NCBI RefSeq assembly: GCF_011393025.1
Contig: NZ_JAAOEO010000031.1
Span: 1-34,311 of the forward strand
Origin: Neobacillus terrae
Lineage (GTDB): Bacteria > Bacillota > Bacilli > Bacillales > Cytobacillaceae
Reading direction: 5' to 3'
DNA length: 34,311 nt
The translations under genes and the position numbers were made by a program. The notes beneath the pieces are model-generated. The model was not told where the DNA came from. It saw only the letters and a program-made list of their open reading frames with translations, and did not search any database. Within the stretch, counting starts at the first letter, position 1; every line of letters starts with the position of its first letter. Shown here piece by piece: positions 8,387 through 18,700 of this stretch.

Positions 8387-11300
8387 TTACTGTTTAGTTA
8401 ACCGTACATCGTCAATATGCAATGTAGTTCCTCCAGGTGAATCAACATAAAAGCCAATATCAATTTGCCCATTAGTAACGTAGATATTATTAACACTTAT
8501 ATATTTCCATGTTCCATTGTTACTAATATTAGAATAAATTGTTGTTCCACCGAAGTTTTGTATCTCAGCCCTGGCTGTTGTAGGTGTTGTATTTTTTAAG
8601 CGTACCCATGCTTCAAATTTATAGTATGCATTATTAGTTGGAACATTTATCACTTGATGGATGCTCTCTTGGTAGGCGCCAGCTAAATAGAAATAGGCCC
8701 GTTTGTCCCCGTTCCATGGTGATTCAGGGGGATTTCCACCAGATCCACTATCTATTCCATATGCTACGCTTTGTCCGCTTGGATGCCATTCTGTCCAATT
8801 ATTTGGTTGTGCAGGATCTCTCTCAAAGTTAGAGTCATCCAGTAAATTCTGTTCAGACACTGGTGTACCGGGCGATGATGTTGAAATAAGAAGACGATCT
8901 ATATTTATGTTCCCACTGTCGCCTGTATCAAATTTAAAATCAATCGTATTCGTTCCAGCATTAAGTGACAGAGTTTGGATATTATCCTGCCAAACATTCC
9001 AATTTCCGCTTGGGCTTGAGAAGCTTATTTGCCCGATTTTATTATTATTGACATAAGTGCTCATTGTCTTTGATGAATTTGTTCCATTGGCATAACGTAA
9101 TGCTATTTGATAGTTTCCGGCTGTAGGTACGTCAACAGTATATCTAACCTGGCTGCCTGCGGATGTAAGAGAATCAACAAAGCCCGTTCCTGAATAGAAC
9201 CAATGATTACTATTAACTGCTGCTCCTCCGCTTAGTTTTGAACTTTCTGCTTCATATTTCTGAACAGAGGGAGAAAATGGTACTGAGATGTTATCAATAT
9301 TTACATTTCCCGTATCCCCAGCATCACTATAATATTTATAGGTAACAATATTGTTACCTGCTGTAAGCGGAATGGTTTCAGTCTGTGTTGACCATGTATC
9401 CCAATTTGCTTGGTTTTTCAATGACGTTTGTTTAACCCTTTTGCCATTTACCAAAATACTTATTGTTTGATCGGAACCAGTTGAATTTGCATAACGGAGA
9501 GAAACATTGTAATCACCGCCAACTTTAACAGATGGATAGAAAGTTAAAGCAGCACCTTTATTGGAAAATCCATCAACAAAACCTGTTCCCGAATAATTCG
9601 CATGATTTGTATTAATAGAAGCTTTTGTTCCAGTTGAATCACCTGAGAGTGAAGCGTCTTCTGCTTCATATGACATAGCCGTCGATGAAACTGGAGAATT
9701 TCCGGTTACTGAAATGTTTTTTGATGAAGTTGCTCCTGCCGTTACCTTCACATACGTGACATCTCCATAAATATCCTTCCCTTTCGTCCAACCTTCTCCT
9801 GTTGCTGCACGAAGTACATTGATATCCGAATAATAGTTCATTGACACACCATTATTGGTAACTCCAGTTCCAGCATTCCCATGCATTTTTATGATATAAG
9901 TCTTCAAATCCGAGATATAATTTCCAGTTTTCGGGTCTAAAGTGAAGGAATATGTGTTAGAACCGAGATCTTGTGTTGTCAACTTTTGTTTGAAATATCC
10001 ACCATTTTCATAATTATAACTACCACCATCGTCATCATAGTAAGTGAATGATGTTGCTTTTGTATCAGGAAACACATCAACATCCACGTTAGTAACGGCA
10101 GCTTGACCAACAAAATCCTGAGGTTTTTGTTTTGGTATAATTGCCCCTTTCTTTATAAAAAGGGGAATATCAGTAAGGCTATCTGGATTTATTGAATATT
10201 GTATTGTTTGCCCTCCATTGTATTGTGTACCACGAAAATAATCGATCCACGTTCCAGAAGGCAAATAAATGCTTTTTATTGTCTGTTGTTTATCAACTAC
10301 TGGAGAAGCTAATAGCGAATCCCCAAACATCCATGCATCTTTGTAATCTTTTAAATTTGAATCTGTTGGGTAATCAAAAAATAGCGGATGAACTAAACCA
10401 TTACCAGTTTCAAAGGCATCCCGCTCGTAGGAATACATGTAAGGGAGAAGTGAATAACGCATTTGAATTGCTTCTTTCGTTGCTTCCTCAGCTGTCATAC
10501 CGTAGTACCATGGTTGACGTTGCTGATGATTATTCCCATGCACACGGAATGTCGGAGTCAACATACTAAATTGCATCCAACGCGTGTACAAGTCGGGATT
10601 AGGATTGTTTATTGTTCCATCTGCTTGATTAAATCCTCCTGTATCCATTCCCCATTTTGGTTGTGCATTATCAATTGTAGACAGCATTGCTGCACGTTGC
10701 TCTTGTAAACCATCAGCCCAATTAATACGGTCCCCCTTATTATATTGGATGCCAATATCTCCGGACCAAAGTGATGTTGCATATCTTTGTGCTCCTGGAT
10801 AGAAGGTACGCGAAGTCTGCCAGACTCTCTTTGTATTATTCGTTAAAGCCCGTTGTCCTTCATACATGGTTTGCGCCATACCAGAAGTTGTAAAATTACC
10901 GAACCAATAGGTTGTAGATCCTGAGGATACTTTATCAGTTTCATCATTCCACCAACCCACAATGCCTTTGTTAAAAGCATCAACTGAATGATTCCAATAC
11001 CAGGTTCGCTCATTGGGATTATAAGGGTCTATACTTTCAACTTGTACTGGAATAAAATAATCTTGATAAGGGGCTTGCCCCGGATAAAAATAGCCTCCGT
11101 TGGCAGCATCAATCCCTTGAGTAGTCGAATTATGATTTATATCCTGTGTAACAATTCTCGGCTTCGTGATGCCTATCATTTTTACACCACGATTATCCAT
11201 ATTTGTCTTCAATGCATTGGTTGAGGCATCAGGAAAATTTGAGGTGTTCCATGAAAATTCACCATAATTAGATTGGCCGTAATTCTTCCAATCATAATCA

Positions 11301-12241
11301 AATCCATAAGCGTCTAAAGGAATATTCTTTGCTCGGTAGGTATCAACATTATTGGTTACTTCACTTTCGTTTGTATCCCATTCAAAGTTAATAAATCCTA
11401 AGCTCCATTTTGGGAACATCGGTGATTTACCTGTTATATTTGAAAAGGAATTCATAATTTCCTTTGGCGAGCCTAGCATAATATAATATTCCACATTTTG
11501 TTTTGTGAATCTACGCCCTTCGGTAGGTGTGCCGCCATAGTAAAATTCCAGCTTGCCGGTAGCACTTTCAGTGTAAGGATAACCTCCATCACTATCCACC
11601 AATACTCCATATCCTGCAGAACTCCACATAAAAGGTCCACCTGAATCTCCCTGTTCCCCAGCATGCGCAGGGTGATTGTTGTCATTACGTAAGAGATTAC
11701 TTGAACTGTCGCCTTCAAATGCATTAAAGCTACGAATGCCATAGATATTATCCGAAGTGTTATGAAGGAATCGAATTCCATCATAATAGACCCCTCCTGT
11801 AGAAGGCTCCCATAACATTGTAGTTCCATCTGCTTTTTTTATTGTCATACGAACGGGATTTTTTGTTATTTCGATAACCATTTTAGTTGTTGTAATTTTA
11901 ATAGGATCAGTTGCAGTGTTTATTGTTGCTCCAACGGATGACCAAGAACGGTTTGGGTCAATCATAGGTGTTTCAGGACTCGGCGCAATGCCATTTGGAC
12001 GGTAATCAATTTTTGCTATACCGTTTTCAACAGCTTGAATAACAAGAATATCATTATTAGGCTCGGCTCCATTATCAATAGTGAGAGTTAAAGAATCACC
12101 AGAAACAGAGCTTGATATTAAATTTCCCAAGGAACTTGCATAAGCTAAAGCCGACTTACTACCCCCTATTGTATAACTAGGAACAATCAATGCAATTGCA
12201 AGAATTGTCGAAAAAATAATTTTCCCGAACTTTTTCTTCAA
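8387..12241 (-). CDS. ctsZ: Secreted GH31 6-alpha-glucosyltransferase, cycloalternan-forming (CtsZ)
   Basis: 1284 aa from the TTG at 12241, which has AAGGTG 6 nt upstream; a GTG three codons earlier overlaps that site and is less likely. The 35-residue signal peptide ends in ALAYA. The GH31 catalytic core covers about 40-850: nucleophile Asp433 in VGWWNDE, acid/base Asp495 in SLWSGD. Two CBM35-like modules follow (YEAEDASLSG, YEAESSKLSG; each with YSGTGFVD) and a C-terminal jelly-roll module (DSNFERDP...LHIDDVRL). Length and signal length equal what I recall for B. globisporus CtsZ (1284 and 35). Known reaction: transfer of a glucosyl unit to the non-reducing end of maltooligosaccharides by an alpha-1,6 bond, making the isomaltosyl-ended substrate for CtsY. 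It acts outside the cell and is the last gene of the cluster, 80 bp after ctsY. Confidence 0.85.
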   Translation of the reverse strand: MKKKFGKIIFSTILAIALIVPSYTIGGSKSALAYASSLGNLISSSVSGDSLTLTIDNGAEPNNDILVIQAVENGIAKIDYRPNGIAPSPETPMIDPNRSWSSVGATINTATDPIKITTTKMVIEITKNPVRMTIKKADGTTMLWEPSTGGVYYDGIRFLHNTSDNIYGIRSFNAFEGDSSSNLLRNDNNHPAHAGEQGDSGGPFMWSSAGYGVLVDSDGGYPYTESATGKLEFYYGGTPTEGRRFTKQNVEYYIMLGSPKEIMNSFSNITGKSPMFPKWSLGFINFEWDTNESEVTNNVDTYRAKNIPLDAYGFDYDWKNYGQSNYGEFSWNTSNFPDASTNALKTNMDNRGVKMIGITKPRIVTQDINHNSTTQGIDAANGGYFYPGQAPYQDYFIPVQVESIDPYNPNERTWYWNHSVDAFNKGIVGWWNDETDKVSSGSTTYWFGNFTTSGMAQTMYEGQRALTNNTKRVWQTSRTFYPGAQRYATSLWSGDIGIQYNKGDRINWADGLQEQRAAMLSTIDNAQPKWGMDTGGFNQADGTINNPNPDLYTRWMQFSMLTPTFRVHGNNHQQRQPWYYGMTAEEATKEAIQMRYSLLPYMYSYERDAFETGNGLVHPLFFDYPTDSNLKDYKDAWMFGDSLLASPVVDKQQTIKSIYLPSGTWIDYFRGTQYNGGQTIQYSINPDSLTDIPLFIKKGAIIPKQKPQDFVGQAAVTNVDVDVFPDTKATSFTYYDDDGGSYNYENGGYFKQKLTTQDLGSNTYSFTLDPKTGNYISDLKTYIIKMHGNAGTGVTNNGVSMNYYSDINVLRAATGEGWTKGKDIYGDVTYVKVTAGATSSKNISVTGNSPVSSTAMSYEAEDASLSGDSTGTKASINTNHANYSGTGFVDGFSNKGAALTFYPSVKVGGDYNVSLRYANSTGSDQTISILVNGKRVKQTSLKNQANWDTWSTQTETIPLTAGNNIVTYKYYSDAGDTGNVNIDNISVPFSPSVQKYEAESSKLSGGAAVNSNHWFYSGTGFVDSLTSAGSQVRYTVDVPTAGNYQIALRYANGTNSSKTMSTYVNNNKIGQISFSSPSGNWNVWQDNIQTLSLNAGTNTIDFKFDTGDSGNINIDRLLISTSSPGTPVSEQNLLDDSNFERDPAQPNNWTEWHPSGQSVAYGIDSGSGGNPPESPWNGDKRAYFYLAGAYQESIHQVINVPTNNAYYKFEAWVRLKNTTPTTARAEIQNFGGTTIYSNISNNGTWKYISVNNIYVTNGQIDIGFYVDSPGGTTLHIDDVRLTKQ

Positions 12242-12253
12242 TTTTTTCACCTT

Positions 12254-12289
12254 CCGGAATAATATTCTGGGAGGGAGAATATACCTCCC
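12254..12289 (-). promoter_or_regulatory. Overlapping inverted repeats between ctsY and ctsZ
   Basis: Three alternative hairpins overlap just before the ctsZ ribosome binding site: atattct/agaatat (12262-12268 and 12276-12282), gggagg/cctccc (12269-12274 and 12284-12289) and ccggaat/attctgg (12254-12270). None has a T-tract, so this is not a terminator. An RNA processing or translation-tuning element is possible. Confidence 0.4.
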
Positions 12290-12320
12290 TTCCCACCCCT
12301 ATAAAATAATCAAAAATTGT

Positions 12321-15300
12321 TTAGTGTTCTATCAGAGCAAGGTTATCAAGGTTAATTCCTAGAGAATTTCCATTATCATAACTTATACTGATAGTGTTTT
12401 TACCTGAGTTTAAGTTTACGGTTGTTGATGCTATACTCCAAATATCCCAACTTGAAGTTTGAGGTAATATAATATCTGAAGTTTTAACTCCGTTTACATA
12501 AATGGCCCTTGATGCGTTTCCACCTGCAGTGCTGTACCTCAAATTAATAGAATAACTCCCTGACGCTTTTGTAGTTACATCAAATTTAATTGAATCGCCA
12601 ACTTCTGCAAATCCATCAACAAAGCCGAACCCTGTATAACCAGAATGATTGGTATTAGTTGAAACGTTTGTTAATGCACCAAACTCAGACTCATATTCGG
12701 CTTTATTAACACCGTTTAAAACAATAGATTGGGAGGAAGTACTTGCTGCTAACTTGATATATGTTAATTTCTGTAAAGTATCATAATACCATCCACTTGA
12801 TGCATTTATTAAACTGGATAGTGAGGCATAACTTGTCAAAGAAGTTCCATTTGATGTTACTGTGGTTGGCTTTGTAGTATATACCTGCAATGTTTTAGAT
12901 ACATTAATCGATGGAAGATCAATAGTTTCCTTTCCAAGACCGTATTCTTCTGTTGAGGTAATTGTTTTAACAGACCCGCCAACATCATCATTCCAGTTAT
13001 ACGTGGTTTTACCATATGGATACACTCTGAAACTTAAGTTACTATAACTTGTGATACTGTTGCCAATCGATCCTCCAAGTTCATACTGAGAATTTAAATT
13101 CAGAGGAAGGATGCTGCCTGCTTTAACAAACACTGGAATGGTATTTACATCTGCGTTATATGTGATGTGTCTGCCGCCAGGACGTTGGGCACCATACCAA
13201 AAGTCAATCCAATCACCCTCAGGAAGATAAACATCTTTTAATGTTTCCCCCTGGTTGGTTACCGGTGCAACTAACAAATTATCTCCAAACATATATTCTG
13301 ATGTAAGATTATATGTTTCTGAATCTTTTGGATATTCTAAAGCTAATGCCCTCATCATTGGAACCCCAGTATTCGAGGCTTTAGTTCCTTCACTGAAAAT
13401 GTATGGTAAAAGATTGTAACGAATATTTGCATATTTGGTAAACTGCGGTATTACGGATGTGTCCCCATAACGTGATTGAATATTCCAAGGTGTTCTTTCA
13501 GCACTGTATCCATTGTTTTGGCTAGGATCTGCCTTTTCTGAATGAAATTGCATAATTGGAGCAAAAGCAGACATTTCAAAACTACGTTTATACAATTCTA
13601 CTGTAGGAACGTCTCCGCTAAATCCAGCCATATCCCATGTCCAATATGGTACTCCCGATATACCCGAGGATAGACCAGCTTTCATTGCTTGTTGAAAAGC
13701 AGAAAATGAAGACTCTTGATCTCCTGCCCAAAAAATTTGGTTTTGTTGAGCATTTTGTGTACCTGATCTGCTAAGTGTTACAGAATTTCCATTGGTCTTT
13801 GTATTTGCGAAATTGTTGTAGGCTTTAATATAATCATTTGGGTATTCATTCCGCATTTCGTCTCCCTTTTTTCCATTAGAAAACGTAGCTGTACGTCCCC
13901 ACACCATTTCGCCGCCGTCGGTTTTAAATCCATCAATCCCAACTCCATCAAAAAGATAGGAACGTTGTGACATCCACCAATTAACTGCATTCTGATTCGT
14001 AAAATCAAGTAATAAACTATTGTCAAACCATCCTGAACCGTTTGGTATCCGATATGCACTACCTTTATCGTCCTTTACTTCATAACCCTGTTGTAGCATG
14101 TAAGATTCGTCATTATCCTTCTGTGCATATGTTCCTGTAATATATTTTTCAATTGGAACCTGCCATAATATTATTTTTAGTCCATTATTATGAAGATTGG
14201 TGGTCATTTGCTTTGGGTTAGGCCAACGGCCTGTACTTGGAAAGGTAAAATCTGTGTAATTAAATGGTTGACCATTTGTTTTTGGTGTATATTGTGCGTC
14301 ATTAAAAATATAGAAGGTATTCTCGTCACTCCACTGTTCTAAAACCAAGGAGCTTGCAGGAATTTGATAGGAGTTTAAATTATTTACAACATTATCTACT
14401 TTGGATTGATTGCTCCATTCATTGGCTGATACCCATAAGCCATAAGCCCATTTAGGAATCGCTTTAGGCTTGGATGTGATACTTGCATAATTGCTGACAA
14501 CTCCTTTCAAGTCACTTCCGCCAATAAAGTAGTAATCAAGCAATGAATTAGAAGCGCCTCCAGTATTCACAGTAAAACCCAACATATCAGATCGAGAGTT
14601 TGCTAAATCAAAACTAGAGTAATAGGTAGAATTAATATATATTCCATAACCTCCAGAATTTAAAAAGAAGGGAATGGACATATATGTCTTGTCGCCATTA
14701 GCCTGGTTTTTATATTGATTATAGATATAGTTTTGAACTGTTTGGCCTCTTTTGTTTAGTTGGTCATAGTGTTCGCCTAAACCGAAGATAGCTTCTGTTG
14801 AATTTGAATATAAATGATCCTCCACTTTGGTAATTGAAGAACTACCATCGGTGGCCCATGCCATATTACGATTTAGCGAACTGTCATATTCTCTCGTAAT
14901 TAAAGTGGTACCATCTGGTTTGTAAACGTCCATTCGAAACGGATTCTTAGTCATTTTTATTTTAATTTTTGGCGTATTAATCCATGTTTCTGTTGCATTG
15001 TCTGTTACTGTATAATTACTTAATCCTGTAGCTAAGGTACCTGAACCGTTAGGAGAAAGCTGTACCCGAAAAACATCGTCAGACGTAAAAGAGATATTGA
15101 TTTTAGGAGAAAAACTCCCTGTGTTAGGCACAGCATTAAATACCACATGATTTGTGTAATTGTTAAAAGAGCTAATATTTTTAATTGATTCCCATCCTGA
15201 TACCTTAAATGTATAAGGTCCAATATCTTTTTGATTAGTCCCATCTTTATTACCGTGAACTGTATAAGTAATAACATCGCCTTTAGCAAAACTGCCCAAG

Positions 15301-15623
15301 TTAGCTTTCCAGTAAGAATTATTTCCTGAGTTGTAATCCCACGCGGCTCCTACCACAGGTTGTTCCACACCATTCTTAGTCCAAGTGACCCACGCGGTTT
15401 GTCCAGGCTCAATCGGCCAAGTAGTAATATGAATAATAACATTATCTCCTGCCATGGGGTCGTGAGGTGATATTTCAGTTGGTTGAATGTTATAAGGATC
15501 ATCCCATCCAAAGGGATTGTGAAATACTCCATCTATTGCAAATGCGGACTGAGCAAAAATCATAAAAATAAAAACGAAAACCACAAAACCTTTAAATGGA
15601 ATTTTAAATAATTTCTTTCTCAC
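12321..15623 (-). CDS. ctsY: Secreted GH31 3-alpha-isomaltosyltransferase, cycloalternan-forming (CtsY)
   Basis: 1100 aa from a GTG at 15623 with AAAGGAG 9-10 nt upstream. The 29-residue signal peptide ends in QSAFA. An N-terminal Ig-like module (about 30-145, FHNPFGWDDPYNIQPTEISP) precedes the GH31 core: nucleophile Asp569 in FKTDGGEM, acid/base Asp635 in WAGDQES, and the family blocks LEQWSDE, GRWPNPK and ERTPWN. A single CBM35-like module ends the protein (YESEFGALTNVSTNTNHSGYTGFGFVDGF). I recall B. globisporus CtsY as 1093 aa with a 29-residue signal. Known reaction: transfer of an isomaltosyl unit by an alpha-1,3 bond and cyclisation to cycloalternan. It acts outside the cell together with CtsZ. 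Confidence 0.85.
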   Translation of the reverse strand: MRKKLFKIPFKGFVVFVFIFMIFAQSAFAIDGVFHNPFGWDDPYNIQPTEISPHDPMAGDNVIIHITTWPIEPGQTAWVTWTKNGVEQPVVGAAWDYNSGNNSYWKANLGSFAKGDVITYTVHGNKDGTNQKDIGPYTFKVSGWESIKNISSFNNYTNHVVFNAVPNTGSFSPKINISFTSDDVFRVQLSPNGSGTLATGLSNYTVTDNATETWINTPKIKIKMTKNPFRMDVYKPDGTTLITREYDSSLNRNMAWATDGSSSITKVEDHLYSNSTEAIFGLGEHYDQLNKRGQTVQNYIYNQYKNQANGDKTYMSIPFFLNSGGYGIYINSTYYSSFDLANSRSDMLGFTVNTGGASNSLLDYYFIGGSDLKGVVSNYASITSKPKAIPKWAYGLWVSANEWSNQSKVDNVVNNLNSYQIPASSLVLEQWSDENTFYIFNDAQYTPKTNGQPFNYTDFTFPSTGRWPNPKQMTTNLHNNGLKIILWQVPIEKYITGTYAQKDNDESYMLQQGYEVKDDKGSAYRIPNGSGWFDNSLLLDFTNQNAVNWWMSQRSYLFDGVGIDGFKTDGGEMVWGRTATFSNGKKGDEMRNEYPNDYIKAYNNFANTKTNGNSVTLSRSGTQNAQQNQIFWAGDQESSFSAFQQAMKAGLSSGISGVPYWTWDMAGFSGDVPTVELYKRSFEMSAFAPIMQFHSEKADPSQNNGYSAERTPWNIQSRYGDTSVIPQFTKYANIRYNLLPYIFSEGTKASNTGVPMMRALALEYPKDSETYNLTSEYMFGDNLLVAPVTNQGETLKDVYLPEGDWIDFWYGAQRPGGRHITYNADVNTIPVFVKAGSILPLNLNSQYELGGSIGNSITSYSNLSFRVYPYGKTTYNWNDDVGGSVKTITSTEEYGLGKETIDLPSINVSKTLQVYTTKPTTVTSNGTSLTSYASLSSLINASSGWYYDTLQKLTYIKLAASTSSQSIVLNGVNKAEYESEFGALTNVSTNTNHSGYTGFGFVDGFAEVGDSIKFDVTTKASGSYSINLRYSTAGGNASRAIYVNGVKTSDIILPQTSSWDIWSIASTTVNLNSGKNTISISYDNGNSLGINLDNLALIEH

Positions 15624-15744
15624 TTTTTCTCACTCCTTTATGAAGTTTTTAAAGCTATTATCAAAAAAAATTAGTTTGTTCACCCCCGATTTTAAAATAC
15701 AAAACCAATCTATAAAGCTCGCTAAATCAAGGAAGTTTGAGACC

Positions 15745-18700
15745 TCAAAATACAGGGAACTTAATTAATTTAGTTTCGCGTGGTCCAAGTATGTGAGTGC
15801 TTTCAAAGTCTTTTAGACATAAAGAGATTTTTTTGTCTAAGGTATTTGTATAAGCAATAGCATATTCGTTTTGAATTGTTTCCATTTCAACTAGTACGCT
15901 ATTCTCTTCTAAATGCATTACATTAACAACCCAATTGTTATTTAAATGATCCTTCCCTTGATAAGTAAAGTTCTGGTCGCTAACAATATGAACTAATGGG
16001 TATTGATAAGAATCTATTGAATTACCAACATATTGTCCTATTGATAGTCTCTCTTTATTTACATTAGTGATTAAGCAGCTATTATTGCGTAGAAATACTG
16101 GAATTTCCATTAGAGGTGCATCTACTTCAATAAACCTTGCCCCATCGAAAACTTGTTTTGAAAAAAGATTTACCCACTTATTTTCTGGAAGGTAAACAGA
16201 CCGTCTTTCTGATCCCTCTTGGATTATTGGCGCAACAAGCAAAAAATCTCCAAAGAAATATTGGTCATACATAGAGTAAGTCTTAGGGTCTTTAGGACAT
16301 TCCAATAACATGGCTCTCATCAATGGTTTGCCTTTTTCCACCGAAAGCTTTGCCTGTTCAGCGATATAAGGCAGCAAATTCATTCGTACATTGGCATAAA
16401 AACGATATCCAGTAATAGCTCGCTCATCACCCGTTCTTTCAGCAAGATTCCATGGAGTGCGATCTTGATTAAACTCTGCTTTACTTTCTGCGTGGTATTG
16501 CATTATTGGGCAAAAGGCTGCCATTTGAGCAGAACGGATAAACAATTCAGCTGTCGGTATTTCACCATTAAATCCTGCTAAATCCCATCCCCACATGATA
16601 ATACCGCTTAATCCGGCAGACAGTCCGGCAATCAGAGAGCGTTTAAAAGCATCAAAGGTTGAACGTTCATCCCCAGCCCAATGAGCCGGAATTTTTTGAA
16701 CTCCTGTATAACCCGCTCTACTAAACGTCATTGAGTTATTTGGCCGATGTTTTTGAGCGAATTCATAGTAGGCTTTAATATAGTCGTTTGGATACTCATT
16801 CCGCATTTCACTTCCTGATCTCTCATCAGCAAATTGAATATGCTCTCCAAAAACCATCTCTCCGCCATCTGTTTTGAATCCGGCAACTCCAATATCAAGG
16901 AGGTACTTCCTTTTATCAAACCACCATTTCACACCTTCAGGATTTGAAAAGTCCATCAATAAACTTTCTTTAAACCATCCTTCAGGTATCCGATATGGTT
17001 CATCGTTTTTATCCCGAATGAAATATTGTTCTTTAATCATGTATCTTTCATCGTTATCCTTTTGGGGATGATGCTGGCGATTTAAATATTTCATGATAGG
17101 TATCTGCCATAAAATTAGTTCCATGCCATGTTCATTGATGTATTTAACAAGATTTTTTGGATTTGGCCATCTTCCCCCCTGTGGATGGTTATAGTCCTCA
17201 TATGACAAAGCTGTACTTCCATCTGTAGCTTCATAAGTTGCATCATTGAAAATATAATAGGTCGCTTCATCACTCCACTGTTCTAGTACTAATACAGTGG
17301 CTGGGATCTGAAGCTCTGTTGTTTTACGAACCTGTTCACGGACGATTTCGTCACGGTCCCAATTATTACTGGACATCCATGGCCCTAATGCCCAAACTGG
17401 CACCATTTCTGCTGGACCTGTTTTATTTGTAAATTGTCCCACTATTTCTGAAGGTGTACCTTTAAAAAATGATATCGTGGTTCCGTTGTCCGCCTGCTGA
17501 TCAACAGAAATACTTAACAAATCATCAAAGGTTTTAGCAAAATCAAATTTCGTATACCGACTAGTATCGATGTGTAACCCATAACCTAATGAACTAAAGA
17601 AAAAAGGGAGGGGCATATAAGTCCTAGCACCCTGGTCTCGATATTGGTTATAAACATAGCAATCTAAAATTTCACCTCTGTATTCTAACTGATGATAGCG
17701 CTCTCCCATTCCAAAAAATCTCTCATCCGAAGGACTATAAAAATTAATGGACAGGTCTACCCATTCTCCAAAACGGTTAATTAGTAAAGTTATAGGGGCT
17801 ACATTGGTGTCAGTATACAAACGGGGCAAATTATGTTGGGTCAATATTTTATTGATATCTAGAAGTTCATCTCTTACCTCTATCTTGTTTTCCTTAGTAA
17901 TGTGAATCGTATTTAAATTTGTATTCAAGGATAATGAAAAAGGATATTCACCTTTATCAGACCAAAATTCAAATGAGTTTCCATCTATTTGGTTACCGAC
18001 AAGATTCTTAATTTCTAATTTTTCTAGTGGATAAAAAGAGTAAAAAGCAGAAGTTAAATTTTTATCGTTTTCACTCCATTCAATTTGGTAAGCGACTTCC
18101 TCATGGGCAATATAACACCCTATATTTGCTTGCCAATATGATTTTTCACCATTATTCGTATAAGTCGCCTGAAATTTTTTAGTACCTGCGTTCGTTTTCA
18201 CATGAATAAATGCTTTGGCATTTTCAGAGAAAGGGGCAATAAATTGAATAATCACCTCTTCATTTTCAATAGGCATTTTGGGAAACCGTTCGTATGCTTG
18301 AGGTTCGTACCTGTTTCCATTTCCAAAAGGCTCATGTATGATTTGATGGTTTTCTTCCAGTGAAGAATAATATTCAACTATATTTTTTAAATACAGAGCA
18401 GATGAACCTGTAATGCCTGTATTTAAACCGAGATAGTGTTTTGATTTCTCCTTATCTCCCTTTTCCAGAAAGTACCAGGACAGCAAAGAGGCAGCTAAAT
18501 CTGAATGCTCGTTTGACAAGGGAGTGTCTAGTATTCTTCTATTAGACACTAATGAACTTTCCATTTTTTTAACCGCTTCCACCATTACTAGATCTTCTGG
18601 AGAAAAGAGCCCGAAAGGCAATACAGATAATAACAAGTCGGTTGAGGCAAAAGAATTTTCTGGTGAACAGATTACCATGCCACCTTTTAATTGATTTTCA

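Noticed and set aside
8638..11829. Several open frames of 60-125 codons on both strands within ctsZ.
   Set aside because: They are shadows of a long, well-recognised GH31 gene and lack ribosome binding sites and protein-like composition.
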